Source: Arthrobacter ramosus (GTDB lineage: Bacteria; Actinomycetota; Actinomycetes; Actinomycetales; Micrococcaceae). From it: 64,000 nucleotides of DNA. The notes beneath the pieces were generated by a model. It saw only the letters and a program-made list of their open reading frames with translations, searched no databases and was not told where the DNA came from. Shown here one piece after another: positions 1-8,441 of this stretch. The stretch spans positions 5,084,001 through 5,148,000 of the forward strand of contig NZ_BAAAWN010000001.1 of assembly GCF_039535095.1 (NCBI RefSeq), read 5' to 3'. Numbering within the stretch: position 1 is the stretch's first letter; the number at the start of each line of letters is the position of its first letter. A program made the position numbers and the translations under genes.

Positions 1-1473
1 GTTCTGGGCGTGGGCGGCGGCGACCATGGCCTTGGGGTCGCTCCACTCGCCGCCGGACGGGAAGGTGAGGTCGGTGTAGGCCAGGGCGCCGCTGCCAGGC
101 TTGGCGGTGTAAGTCGCACCGTGCCAGACGTAGAAGGTGGCCTCGTCGCTCCACTGCTCCAGGACCAGGACACTGTGAGGGATGTTGTTGCTTGTGACGT
201 TGGCGAGCTCGTTCGTGACCTCGGTCTGGGTGTTCCACTCGTTGGCGGACATCCACAGGCCGAACGCCCATTTCGGGGGCAGCCATGGGCGTCCGGTGAG
301 AGAGGTGTAGGCATCCAGGATGTTTCCCTGGGTACCGGTGAGGAAGTGATAGTCGACGGTGGAGTCGAGCGCGCCGCCGGTGTCGACGGTGAAGCCGACC
401 ATGTCGGAGAGATAGGTGCACACATTGAACAGCGAGTAGCGCGTGCTGGGGACGTACACCCCGTAGCCTGCGGAGTTGGTGAAGAACGGGACCGACATGT
501 AGGTGCGGTGGGTGGGTCCTTGATCCTGGTACTGGTTATAGACGTAGTTGTCGACGTCGTGGCCGCGCTGGTCCAGGTAGTCGTACCGTTCGCCGAAGCC
601 CTCGAACCGTTCTCCGGCGGGGGTCAGCCAATGGTCCTCGATCTTGGTGACTGTGGTGGCGCCGTCGCTGGCCCATCCGGTGTTCCGGAATATGGCCGGG
701 TCGTACTGTTGGGCAATCAGCGTGGTGCCGTCGGCCTTGTAGACGGAAACGCGGTAGGGGCTCTTCTGGATCTTCACCTTCAGCGCGCTGGTGGCCAGTT
801 GTAGCGTGGTGCCTGTGTCGGTGACGGTGTAGCCCGTGGCGCCCGTGATATTCAGGCCGGTGCCGTGGGGTGCGATCTGGACGTGGAAGCGGTCTGGCGC
901 AGGGAAGGTGTAGCGGATCTTGGGGGAGAAGCTGCCGGAGGTGTCGCTGACAGCGACGTCGACCGAGGTGCCGTTGTCGGTGTAGCCGCTGACGTTGCCG
1001 GTGCCGGACCAGTCGGTGACGGCGAAGCTGAACGGGCCGCTGGTGATCGCGCCTGCGCCGTCGACGTCGGCGTGGACGGTGTAGGTGATCTGGTCGCCCC
1101 TCGCGAAGGAGCCGAGGTTGACCTTCCAATAGCTGTTGTTGCCATTGTTGTAGTCGAAGGAGCAGCCAACGTCGGTCTGGGCGACCCCGTTCTTCGTCCA
1201 GGAGACCCAGCATGTCTGTCCGGGAGAGATTGGCCATGTGGTCGAGTGCAGCTGGACCGTCTGGGTGGACATCGGGTCGCGCGGACCGCGTTCGGTCGGC
1301 GTGGTGCTGTACAGCTGGTCGTAGCCGGTGGGCCCGTGGAAGACGCCGGTGAGGGTGTCAGCTTTGGCCGATTCTGCGCCGAAGACCGCCGGTAGCAGGG
1401 CCAGGGGCACCGCGCCCAGGATGCCGAGGACGGCTGTGCGGCGGGATATTGTCGGCGTGACTGAAACGGACAT
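1..1473 (-). CDS. Secreted glycoside hydrolase family 31 enzyme (3' end outside window)
   Basis: The frame is open from the ATG at 1473 to the window edge (491 codons) and lacks its C-terminal part, including the catalytic aspartates. The N-terminus has SRRTAVLGILGAV and a long hydrophobic run ending AESAKA, a Tat-like signal peptide. A beta-rich region follows, then GFGERYDYLDQRG and LWMSANEWNTQTEV, both typical of GH31. The second block closely matches the cytoplasmic GH31 at 8438-10690 (NEWNTQSEV). Family GH31 includes alpha-glucosidases, alpha-xylosidases and the secreted 6-alpha-glucosyltransferases of Arthrobacter and Sporosarcina. The last activity is attractive here given the GH15 neighbour, but substrate cannot be fixed. 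It lies 30 bp downstream of a ROK regulator on the same strand. Confidence 0.88.
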   Translation of the reverse strand, partial: MSVSVTPTISRRTAVLGILGAVPLALLPAVFGAESAKADTLTGVFHGPTGYDQLYSTTPTERGPRDPMSTQTVQLHSTTWPISPGQTCWVSWTKNGVAQTDVGCSFDYNNGNNSYWKVNLGSFARGDQITYTVHADVDGAGAITSGPFSFAVTDWSGTGNVSGYTDNGTSVDVAVSDTSGSFSPKIRYTFPAPDRFHVQIAPHGTGLNITGATGYTVTDTGTTLQLATSALKVKIQKSPYRVSVYKADGTTLIAQQYDPAIFRNTGWASDGATTVTKIEDHWLTPAGERFEGFGERYDYLDQRGHDVDNYVYNQYQDQGPTHRTYMSVPFFTNSAGYGVYVPSTRYSLFNVCTYLSDMVGFTVDTGGALDSTVDYHFLTGTQGNILDAYTSLTGRPWLPPKWAFGLWMSANEWNTQTEVTNELANVTSNNIPHSVLVLEQWSDEATFYVWHGATYTAKPGSGALAYTDLTFPSGGEWSDPKAMVAAAHAQN

Positions 1474-1503
1474 CGTTGCCCTGCTTTCTTTTGAGAGTGA
1501 AGC

Positions 1504-2706
1504 TCACCCAGCGGAGCGGCCGATGAGGGTCGGCTCGTCGCTGTTCAAGCGGAGGTTGGGTTCGAACAGCTCGTTGAGCAGGAGGCTTGCGGCTCCGCGT
1601 GCCCAGGCCTCGTCGTCCCACGCCTCGGCGTGGATCGAGAGTCCGTCCTGCAGTCCGTCAAAAACGGTCTCGTTGAGAGCGCGGCGGAACGCAGGCATGA
1701 TGAGGTCGAGATTATGCGTACCTTCGCCGGCCAGGAGGAGCCGGTCAGGGTTCAGGATGTTCACGACGTTGCCGACAGCCCGCCCCAGATGTTGGCCGGC
1801 CTCGGCGAAGACCCGTGCTGCACGCTGGTCCCCGTCCCGGGCCATCGTGCCGGCCTCGTCGACCGAGACGCGCCGTCCCAGCTCACCCGCGAGGGATCCC
1901 AGGAGGGCCGGCTCGCCGATCACGGCCTCCAGACAGCCGCGGCCACCGCACTCGCACTCCGGGCCTTCGGGCACCACCTTCATGTGGCCGAGCTCGCCGG
2001 CACCTCCGCGGCTGCCACGGAACAGGCGCCCGTCGAGCACCATGCCCATGCCGACGCCGCGTCCTATGGTCACGACGGCGAAGTTCTTCACGCCCCGCCC
2101 GGCCCCCCAGCTCTGCTCGCTCGCCACCAAGGCGTTGACGTCGTTGTCGATGAGAACCGGCAACCCGATCGCATCTGAGAGCCGTTTGGCGAGCGGTTCG
2201 TTGTGCCAATCGAAGTATGTGGCGTGGCGCACACTTCCCTCATCCCGGTCGATCACCCCGCCCATGCCCAGCCCAACGCCGAGGATCCGGCCATGGCCGG
2301 CGGGAGCAAGCGCCTCGACTGTGCTGACGATGCCTGCCACTACCGCGCCGGGCGTCGGTAGCGCCAGGGCGGCGTCGGCTCGGGCCACGACGTTGGCGTC
2401 CAGGTCCGTCAGGACGCCGATGGCCCGGTTCTCGGTCAGTTTGATGCCGACGACGTAGCCGGCGCGTTGACGCAGGCCAAGGAGCACTGGTGGCCGCCCT
2501 CCCGCCGATGCGCCGGTGGCCCGCTCTTCGACGAGGCCTCGGTCTATGAGCCGTGACGTGATGGCAGTGACCGTCGGGCCGCTGAGTCCGGTACTCCGGG
2601 CGATGTCCGCGCGGGAATGGAGCGACTCGCCGCGCAGCTCGGCGAGCACGAGGGCCTCGTTGATCTCCCTGATCAGCCCTTTGTTGCCCGCACGGTCGAT
2701 CCTCAC
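1504..2706 (-). CDS. ROK family transcriptional regulator
   Basis: A 400-residue protein with a winged helix-turn-helix at about residues 30-60 (SRADIARSTGLSGPTVTAIT) followed by a ROK sugar-kinase-like domain. The ROK zinc motif CECGGRGCLE is near residue 250-260, and FAVVTIGRGVGMG is the phosphate-loop-like segment. Such proteins are sugar-responsive repressors of carbohydrate operons. It starts with GTG, is divergent from the second ROK gene at 2892 and precedes the secreted GH31 gene by 30 bp, so it probably represses that gene and itself. The effector sugar is unknown. Confidence 0.9.
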   Translation of the reverse strand: MRIDRAGNKGLIREINEALVLAELRGESLHSRADIARSTGLSGPTVTAITSRLIDRGLVEERATGASAGGRPPVLLGLRQRAGYVVGIKLTENRAIGVLTDLDANVVARADAALALPTPGAVVAGIVSTVEALAPAGHGRILGVGLGMGGVIDRDEGSVRHATYFDWHNEPLAKRLSDAIGLPVLIDNDVNALVASEQSWGAGRGVKNFAVVTIGRGVGMGMVLDGRLFRGSRGGAGELGHMKVVPEGPECECGGRGCLEAVIGEPALLGSLAGELGRRVSVDEAGTMARDGDQRAARVFAEAGQHLGRAVGNVVNILNPDRLLLAGEGTHNLDLIMPAFRRALNETVFDGLQDGLSIHAEAWDDEAWARGAASLLLNELFEPNLRLNSDEPTLIGRSAG

Positions 2707-2832
2707 AGCGCACCCAACCTTTCCGAAGTAACTAAATTAAGTCGCCGAACAAACGCTAGGGGAGAGCGGGCTGCTCCGCAAGAGGAATTTTCTGCTCGGA
2801 CCAGGAGGCAGCCTTTGAGCATAAGAGACCCC

Positions 2833-2878
2833 TTGACGTGAGGTGCGTCATAGTTCTAATCTTCATTTAGTCGTAAAT
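2833..2878 (+). promoter_or_regulatory. Candidate promoter and operator dyad for the sugar operon
   Basis: In the 185-bp gap between divergent ROK genes, TTGACG (2833-2838) and TCTAAT (2855-2860) are 16 bp apart and fit a sigma-70 type promoter. An AT-rich dyad ATTTA-GTCG-TAAAT (2865-2878) follows, just before the AGGAG ribosome site at 2881-2885. ROK repressors commonly bind such AT-rich palindromes. A second AT-rich patch, TAACTAAATTAAG, near 2729-2741 lies closer to the other gene. Assignment is by inspection only. Confidence 0.45.
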
Positions 2879-2891
2879 AAAGGAGAATACA

Positions 2892-4106
2892 ATGGTTCGG
2901 CCGAGCGGCAACGCTGACGTTACGCGGTCTGCGATCCTGGCATTTCTTGGTACCTCCGGTGGTGCGTCCCGGGCTGACTTGGCAAGGGCACTTGGAGTCT
3001 CCCCGGCTCTTATGACCCAGCTCATCAAAGAGCTCATCGCGGACGGCCTCGTGAGGGAGCTGTCAATGTCTCCCTCCAGCGGCGGTCGTCCTGCACGGAT
3101 GCTGGGCCTTGCCACCGCTGCAGGGCGCGTGGTGGGTATGAAGATCTCGAAGGATCATGTTGCCTTCGTTGAAACGGAACTTAGCGGGCATGTAGTCCGG
3201 TCCGGCAATAGGGCATACGACGCTTCCTCGATCACATCGCTTTCCGACGTCGTCTCACTGGTCCATTCATTCGTTGGCGAAGATCGTGTCACCCCCCTCC
3301 TGGGAATAGGCGTCGGTGTTCCCGGATCGGTGGATGGGCAAGGTAGTGGTGTTGTTGATTCAAGCCTCCTGGGGTGGCGGCAGGTACCGCTTGGAGCGGT
3401 TCTGAGCCGGGAACTCCATGTTCCGGTCCTGGTGGAGAACAATGTCAACGCCCTCGCTGTAGCCGAACGGCTCTATGGGTCAGGCCGCGAGCATGCCGAG
3501 TTTCTGGTTGTGACGATCGGCGAAGGCGTCGGCGCGGGGTTTGTCACCGGCGGTGCGGTCGTGCGCGGCAGCAGAGGCGGTGCCGGCGAAATCGGTCACA
3601 TACCCGCAGTTGCGGATGGACCTCTTTGCACCTGCGGTAACCACGGATGCATCGAGGCCCTGATTGGGGAAAAGACACTCGTCGCGAATGCGCGGCAATC
3701 CGGAATCATTTCGTCATCAGAGACCATGGCAGATCTGCAAGAGCGCGCAAACGACGGTGACCCCCTCGCCCAAGATATTTTCAGGGGAGCCGGTCAGCCG
3801 CTGGGGCGAATCGTCGCTGGTCTCGTGCAGATCCTGGATCCGGAGATTGTGATCGTCAGCGGGGAAGGAACCCGTGGATGGCGCCACTGGGCAGCAGGAT
3901 TCGAACGATCATTCCGGGGTGCCCTGACGGCAGACCGCCGGAGCATCCCCGTGATCGTCGAGTCCTGGGACGACGAGGCCTGGGCCCGCGGAGCCGCCGC
4001 GCTCGTGGCGTCTGCGCCCTTCTACAGCGAAGAAAGTTCAGGTGAGCAGGGGAGACGGGTTCGTGCCCGGCTCACCCACGTACCGGCGGAGGTAGGAGGA
4101 TTGTGA
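2892..4106 (+). CDS. ROK family transcriptional regulator, first gene of the sugar operon
   Basis: A 404-residue protein with an N-terminal helix-turn-helix (SRADLARALGVSPALMTQLIKEL, about residues 24-48) and a ROK domain. VVTIGEGVGAGFV and the zinc motif CTCGNHGCIEALIGE are near residues 210 and 245-255. The ATG has a good AAGGAG site. Its stop codon overlaps the GTG start of the ABC permease by 4 bp, so it is co-transcribed and probably translationally coupled with the transporter. It likely represses the whole 2892-12703 operon in response to a sugar or sugar phosphate. It is homologous to, but clearly distinct from, the divergent ROK regulator. Confidence 0.9.
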   Translation: MVRPSGNADVTRSAILAFLGTSGGASRADLARALGVSPALMTQLIKELIADGLVRELSMSPSSGGRPARMLGLATAAGRVVGMKISKDHVAFVETELSGHVVRSGNRAYDASSITSLSDVVSLVHSFVGEDRVTPLLGIGVGVPGSVDGQGSGVVDSSLLGWRQVPLGAVLSRELHVPVLVENNVNALAVAERLYGSGREHAEFLVVTIGEGVGAGFVTGGAVVRGSRGGAGEIGHIPAVADGPLCTCGNHGCIEALIGEKTLVANARQSGIISSSETMADLQERANDGDPLAQDIFRGAGQPLGRIVAGLVQILDPEIVIVSGEGTRGWRHWAAGFERSFRGALTADRRSIPVIVESWDDEAWARGAAALVASAPFYSEESSGEQGRRVRARLTHVPAEVGGL

Positions 4107-5068
4107 CCGCTCTGCAAGACTCGAGGTCCGGCAGCCCCGGACCCACGGCAACAACGAAGCGCTACCGAGGACCCGGGATTCGGCGTAAAGCAACCGGCAA
4201 TCGTCTCAGATACGGGCTGACTGTCGCCGTTTTCCTCATGCCGAGCGCGTTGCCACTGTTGTTCTTCACCATCATTCCCATGTTTTCCGCGTTCTGGATC
4301 AGCCTGAACCAATGGAATCTAGTCGGTCCGATGAAATGGGTTGGCCTTGGGAACTACGGCAAGCTCATCGGCGACCCCGGCACGCAGGGCGCCTTCCTGC
4401 ACACCATCTACTACATCGTCGGATACCTGCCGCTTGTGTACATCGGCGGGCTGGCCATAGCGCTTGCCCTCAATTCCCGGATCAGGGGACGCAGCATGAT
4501 GCGCGGCCTTTACTTCCTCCCCGTGGTGACCAGCTGGATCGTCGTTGCACTCGTCTGGCGTTGGCTACTGAATCCCAGCACGGGAATCGTCAACTGGCTG
4601 CTTGGACTCATCGGCGTGACAGGGCCGGGATGGTGGACAGATCCGGCATGGTCCATGCCTTCGATCATCGTGGCTTCGGCGTGGAAGGACCTTGGCTTTG
4701 TCATGGTGATTCTGCTCGCCGGCCTCCAAGCCATTCCGGAGGACCTTTATGAAGCCGCGACTGTCGACGGCGCCGGCCGGTGGAGGCGGCTGTTCAGCAT
4801 TACGCTTCCCATGCTTTCCCCCTCGACATTCTTTGTCGTTGTGTTGTCGCTGATCAACGGATTCCAGGTCTTTGACCAGGTCTATGCCATGACCGGAGGC
4901 GGCCCCAACAACTCTTCCCAGGTCGTGGTCGAGCAGATTTACGACCTCACGTTCCGCTACGGCAGGGCCGGCGAAGCATCGGCTCTGTCATGGCTACTGT
5001 TCCTTTTCATCCTGGTCATCACTCTGATTCAGGTGCGCGGTCAAAAGAAATGGGTGCACTATGCGTAA
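4103..5068 (+). CDS. ABC sugar transporter permease (MalF/UgpA type)
   Basis: A 321-residue integral membrane protein of the binding-protein-dependent transport permease family, with about six transmembrane helices starting near residue 38 (LTVAVFLMPSALPLLFF). The cytoplasmic EAA loop reads EDLYEAATVDGAGRWRRLFSITLP (around residues 213-236), the contact site for the ATPase. The start is GTG, overlapping the upstream regulator, and the 3' end overlaps the next permease by 8 bp. No ATPase gene is present. Actinobacteria often energise such importers with a shared MsiK-type ATPase coded elsewhere, which is inferred here. Confidence 0.93.
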   Translation: MTALQDSRSGSPGPTATTKRYRGPGIRRKATGNRLRYGLTVAVFLMPSALPLLFFTIIPMFSAFWISLNQWNLVGPMKWVGLGNYGKLIGDPGTQGAFLHTIYYIVGYLPLVYIGGLAIALALNSRIRGRSMMRGLYFLPVVTSWIVVALVWRWLLNPSTGIVNWLLGLIGVTGPGWWTDPAWSMPSIIVASAWKDLGFVMVILLAGLQAIPEDLYEAATVDGAGRWRRLFSITLPMLSPSTFFVVVLSLINGFQVFDQVYAMTGGGPNNSSQVVVEQIYDLTFRYGRAGEASALSWLLFLFILVITLIQVRGQKKWVHYA

Positions 5069-5876
5069 GCAGCGTCCCTCGATCACCCTGAACATCCTCG
5101 TCCTCGTTGGCGCCCTCATGATGGTCTTCCCTTTTCTTTGGGCGTTCGTAACGTCCATCAGCCCCGGCGCAGGCCTCTCCGCGACACCGCAACTTATCCC
5201 GGAGAATCCTTCACTGTCCGCCTACGCTCAGTTGCTCCAACGGCTCCCGTTTGCCCAGATCGTCCTTAACAGCCTGATCCTTGCCATCCTCACCGCGGTG
5301 TTCCAGCTTGTCACCAGCTCACTGGCCGCCTATGTCTTTTCCCGGATGCCGTTCAAGGGGCGAAATGCGGTGTTCGCCGTGTATCTGGCCACCATGATGA
5401 TCCCGATGCAGGTGCTGGTCGTCCCGTTGTTTGTCGAGATGAAAAGCCTGGGCCTTATCGATACCTATCTCGGCGTATTGATGCCGGGGATCGCCAGCGC
5501 CTTCGGAGTGTTCCTCCTGCGGCAGGCAATGAATTCTGTGCCGCAGGACCTGGATCAGGCCGCGACATTGGATGGTGCTGGCCACTTCCGGATCTTCGGC
5601 CTCATTGTGCTTCCCCTGGTCCGTCCGGCGCTGGCGACACTGACGGTGTTCGCGTTCCTGAATAGCTGGAACAGCTTCCTTTGGCCGCTGATTATCCTGC
5701 GCACCCCCGCAATGAAAACCCTTCCCGTGGCGTTGGCGGGACTGCAAGGCCAGTACACAACCCAGTGGGACATCGTGATGGCCGGATCTGTGGTCAGCGT
5801 CCTTCCAATGCTTGCCCTCTATATCTTCACCCAGAAGTACATCATCCAAGGGGTTGCGGGCACCGGACTCAAATAG
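5061..5876 (+). CDS. ABC sugar transporter permease (MalG/UgpE type)
   Basis: A 271-residue membrane protein of the MalG-like permease class, with the N-terminal helix LNILVLVGALMMVFPFLWAFVTS and an EAA loop QDLDQAATLDGAGHFRIFGLIVLPL (about residues 156-180). It overlaps the upstream permease by 8 bp and precedes the solute-binding lipoprotein gene by 41 bp. With the partner permease it forms the membrane channel of a carbohydrate uptake (CUT1) importer. Substrate is inferred from the flanking glycosidases to be an alpha-glucan oligosaccharide. Confidence 0.93.
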   Translation: MRKQRPSITLNILVLVGALMMVFPFLWAFVTSISPGAGLSATPQLIPENPSLSAYAQLLQRLPFAQIVLNSLILAILTAVFQLVTSSLAAYVFSRMPFKGRNAVFAVYLATMMIPMQVLVVPLFVEMKSLGLIDTYLGVLMPGIASAFGVFLLRQAMNSVPQDLDQAATLDGAGHFRIFGLIVLPLVRPALATLTVFAFLNSWNSFLWPLIILRTPAMKTLPVALAGLQGQYTTQWDIVMAGSVVSVLPMLALYIFTQKYIIQGVAGTGLK

Positions 5877-5917
5877 ACCGGATCGGCCAGTTTCCTCACC
5901 TATCAATGGAGATACAC

Positions 5918-7168
5918 ATGAACAAGAAACCCCTGGCATCGCTGGGTCTCGCTCTCACCGCAATCCTGGCCATGTCAGGCTGTGGATCGGCGGCAAGCTC
6001 AAATGTTTCAAGCACCGAAAAAGTAACCATCAAATACTCAAACTTCATCTCGAACGGAGGCAACGAGAAGAATCTGGACACCATTGTCCAGGCCTTCGAG
6101 AAGGCCAACCCGAACATCACCGTCCAGGTCACCACCTTGCCTTACAAGGACTACGCGACGGCACTCCAGACAGACCTGGCCGCTGGGACCCAAGCCGATA
6201 CTTTCGATATCGAATACGCGAACCTGCGCTCCTACGTGGCCAGTGGGGCTGTCGCTCCCCTCGACGGAGTCGACGGTTCCAAGTACAAGCAGTCCCTGCT
6301 GCAGTCCTACCAGTCAGACGGCAAGCAGTACGCGCTGCCCAGTTCCTTCTCCGACGTTGTCCTCTACTACAACAAGGCGCTCTTCGACGCTGCCAAGGTC
6401 GCCTACCCCACGTCCAGCTGGACATGGGCTGATGAAACGGCTGCTGCAAAGAAAATCACGGACAGCGCCGCGGGTGTCTACGGGGACTACCAGAGCGTGA
6501 GCTTCTACGAGTTCTACAAAGCACTGGCCCAAACCGGCGGCAAATTCCTCAACGACGACGGCAAATCGGTCGCCTTCAACTCGCCCCAGGGCATCAAAGC
6601 TGCCGAATGGCTGGCAGGTAAGAGCGGAACGACCATGCCTACACCCGCGCAAGGCGCCGGAACCCCGGACTTCGACACGAAACTGTTCAAAGACGGCAAA
6701 CTTGGCATGCTCCACAGCGGCATCTGGGTGGCCAGCAGTTTCGCCGGTTCACCCAAGAGCTGGGACATCGTCGTCGAACCCGGAGACACACAGAAGGCAA
6801 GCGCGGAGTTCTCCAACGCCATTGGGGTATCCGCCAACTCCAAGAACAAGGCCGCAGCCCAGAAATGGGCCGAATACATGACCAGCTCAGACGTCATGGC
6901 ACAGACCCGCATCAGCGCAGCATGGGAACTCCCCGCCACCTCCGATGACTCAGTCCTGAAGCCCTATCTCGCAAAGGACAAGCCGGCAAACCGCAAGGCC
7001 ATCTTCGACGCCCTTGACAACGTCGCCCTCCCGCCGGTCATCGGCGACAACCAGCAAAAAATGGTCGACATCATCACCAACGCTCTTGGCGAAGTCGAAG
7101 CGAAACGCTCCAGCGCGGCCGATGCCCTGAAGGGCGCCGCGGACCAAATCAACGCTCTGCTGAAGTAA
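5918..7168 (+). CDS. Extracellular sugar-binding lipoprotein of the ABC importer
   Basis: The protein has 416 residues from the ATG at 5918, which is preceded by GGAGA. The in-frame upstream extension overlaps the permease gene and was rejected. A lipoprotein signal peptide (MNKKPLASLGLALTAILAMSGC) places the lipid-modified cysteine at residue 22. The body is a family 1 solute-binding protein: DTIVQAFEKANPNITVQV near the start, then YALPSSFSDVVLYYNKALFD, the segment typical of CUT1 binding proteins. It captures oligosaccharide outside the membrane and delivers it to the two permeases. A strong hairpin follows the gene. Confidence 0.93.
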   Translation: MNKKPLASLGLALTAILAMSGCGSAASSNVSSTEKVTIKYSNFISNGGNEKNLDTIVQAFEKANPNITVQVTTLPYKDYATALQTDLAAGTQADTFDIEYANLRSYVASGAVAPLDGVDGSKYKQSLLQSYQSDGKQYALPSSFSDVVLYYNKALFDAAKVAYPTSSWTWADETAAAKKITDSAAGVYGDYQSVSFYEFYKALAQTGGKFLNDDGKSVAFNSPQGIKAAEWLAGKSGTTMPTPAQGAGTPDFDTKLFKDGKLGMLHSGIWVASSFAGSPKSWDIVVEPGDTQKASAEFSNAIGVSANSKNKAAAQKWAEYMTSSDVMAQTRISAAWELPATSDDSVLKPYLAKDKPANRKAIFDALDNVALPPVIGDNQQKMVDIITNALGEVEAKRSSAADALKGAADQINALLK

Positions 7169-7192
7169 ACCGGGCACAGTCCGAACAAAGCC

Positions 7193-7245
7193 GGTGAGCG
7201 GGCCGCGGTAACACCGTGAGCTGCCGGCACCGCGACCCGCTCACC
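7193..7245 (+). repeat. Intra-operon hairpin after the binding-protein gene
   Basis: GGTGAGCGGG (7193-7202) pairs with CCCGCTCACC (7236-7245), and CGCGGT (7204-7209) pairs with ACCGCG (7229-7234) with one mismatch between. There is no T tract, so it is not a classical terminator. Hairpins at this place in sugar-transport operons often stabilise the upstream binding-protein mRNA or reduce read-through. Confidence 0.6.
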
Positions 7246-7262
7246 ATCTGAAAGAGAAGCCA

Positions 7263-8441
7263 ATGACAATGCAAGGTTCAACGGTAATGCGCAACGGAGA
7301 TCCCGCGGTCCGTTCGATAGTCGAAGCCGGCATCCGGCTCATCCTGGAACAGCAGACCTCCGGGGGCGCCTACCCGGCAAGCCCCTCGTTTTCCGCCTAC
7401 GCCGGGTACTGCTGGTTCCGCGACGGCTCGTACATCGCTGACGCCATGTCCGCCGCCGGACACATCGAATCCGCCGAACTGTTCTTCGACTGGTGCTCGA
7501 ATGCCTTGACTTCCCGCGCCGGAAGGATCCGCCATATCGTGGCTGAAAGCCTCGCCGGCAGGCCGGTGGCCGGTGACCAAATGCTGCCCACGCGTTTCAC
7601 TCTCGACGGAGCCGAAGGAAACGACGACTGGTGGGATTTCCAGCTCGACGGATACGGCACCTGGCTTTGGGCCCTGGCTGAACACAGCGCCCGCCATGAC
7701 CGGCCACTGGAACGCTGGACCGAGGCCATGGCTCTCACCATCGACTACCTATCGGCCTCCTGGGAACGGCCCTGCTATGACTGGTGGGAAGAGTCGGCCC
7801 AACACGTGCACGTGAGCACTTTGGGTTGCGTCGCCTCCGGATTGGCCAGCATCGCCCGAACCGGGCTGATCGAGGAGTCACTCTCAGAACAGGCCACCTC
7901 GATCGCGGACCAGATCCGCCGACGAGTCCAAGACGAAGGTGTCCAGGACATCCATCTGACGAAATGGCTGGGAACAGACACGGTAGACGCCAGCCTCCTC
8001 TCGCTGATTGCTCCGATGAACTTCCTGCCCCCGCACAGTCCCCTGAGCGCAGGGACCATCGCGGTCATCGAAGAGCAGCTCACCGTCGACAACGGCGTTC
8101 ACCGGTATCTTGCCGACACCTACTACGGCGGCGGCCAATGGCCCTTACTTAGTTGCTTCCTCGGCCTGGCCCAGGCCGCTGCCGGAAACCGAACCAGAGC
8201 CCACGAGCTCCTCGAATGGGCCGCCTCGACCGCCGGCGCGAACGACGAACTTCCCGAACAGGTTGACCATCACCTTCTTGACCCCGATCATCTTCAACCT
8301 TGGAACGAGCGCTGGGGTTCCTCTGCAAACCCGCTGCTGTGGAGCCACGCCATGTTCATCCGCCTCGCCATCGCCCTCGGCGTCCCCTACGACACCGCCG
8401 ATCCGACTCCGGCTCCAGCAGCGAAAGAGAACGCTAAATGA
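7263..8441 (+). CDS. GH15 family glucohydrolase, isomaltose glucohydrolase-like
   Basis: A 392-residue protein without a signal peptide, so cytoplasmic. GH15 hallmarks are GYCWFRDGSY (48-57), FQLDGYGTWLWAL (126-138), YDWWEE (172-177, candidate general acid Glu176 or 177), LPEQV (candidate base Glu332) and NPLLWSHAMFIRLA near the C-terminus. The length is that of a bare (alpha/alpha)6 barrel without starch-binding modules. Arthrobacter globiformis is known to make a short GH15 isomaltose glucohydrolase, and the fit with an oligosaccharide importer supports hydrolysis of imported isomalto-oligosaccharides to glucose. The stop overlaps the next start as ATGA. Exact specificity is inferred. Confidence 0.85.
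   Translation: MTMQGSTVMRNGDPAVRSIVEAGIRLILEQQTSGGAYPASPSFSAYAGYCWFRDGSYIADAMSAAGHIESAELFFDWCSNALTSRAGRIRHIVAESLAGRPVAGDQMLPTRFTLDGAEGNDDWWDFQLDGYGTWLWALAEHSARHDRPLERWTEAMALTIDYLSASWERPCYDWWEESAQHVHVSTLGCVASGLASIARTGLIEESLSEQATSIADQIRRRVQDEGVQDIHLTKWLGTDTVDASLLSLIAPMNFLPPHSPLSAGTIAVIEEQLTVDNGVHRYLADTYYGGGQWPLLSCFLGLAQAAAGNRTRAHELLEWAASTAGANDELPEQVDHHLLDPDHLQPWNERWGSSANPLLWSHAMFIRLAIALGVPYDTADPTPAPAAKENAK

Noticed and set aside
536..1237. 233-codon minus-strand frame rich in Arg and His
   Set aside because: It overlaps the secreted GH31 in another frame. The GH31 frame runs without stops to the window edge and has recognisable motifs.
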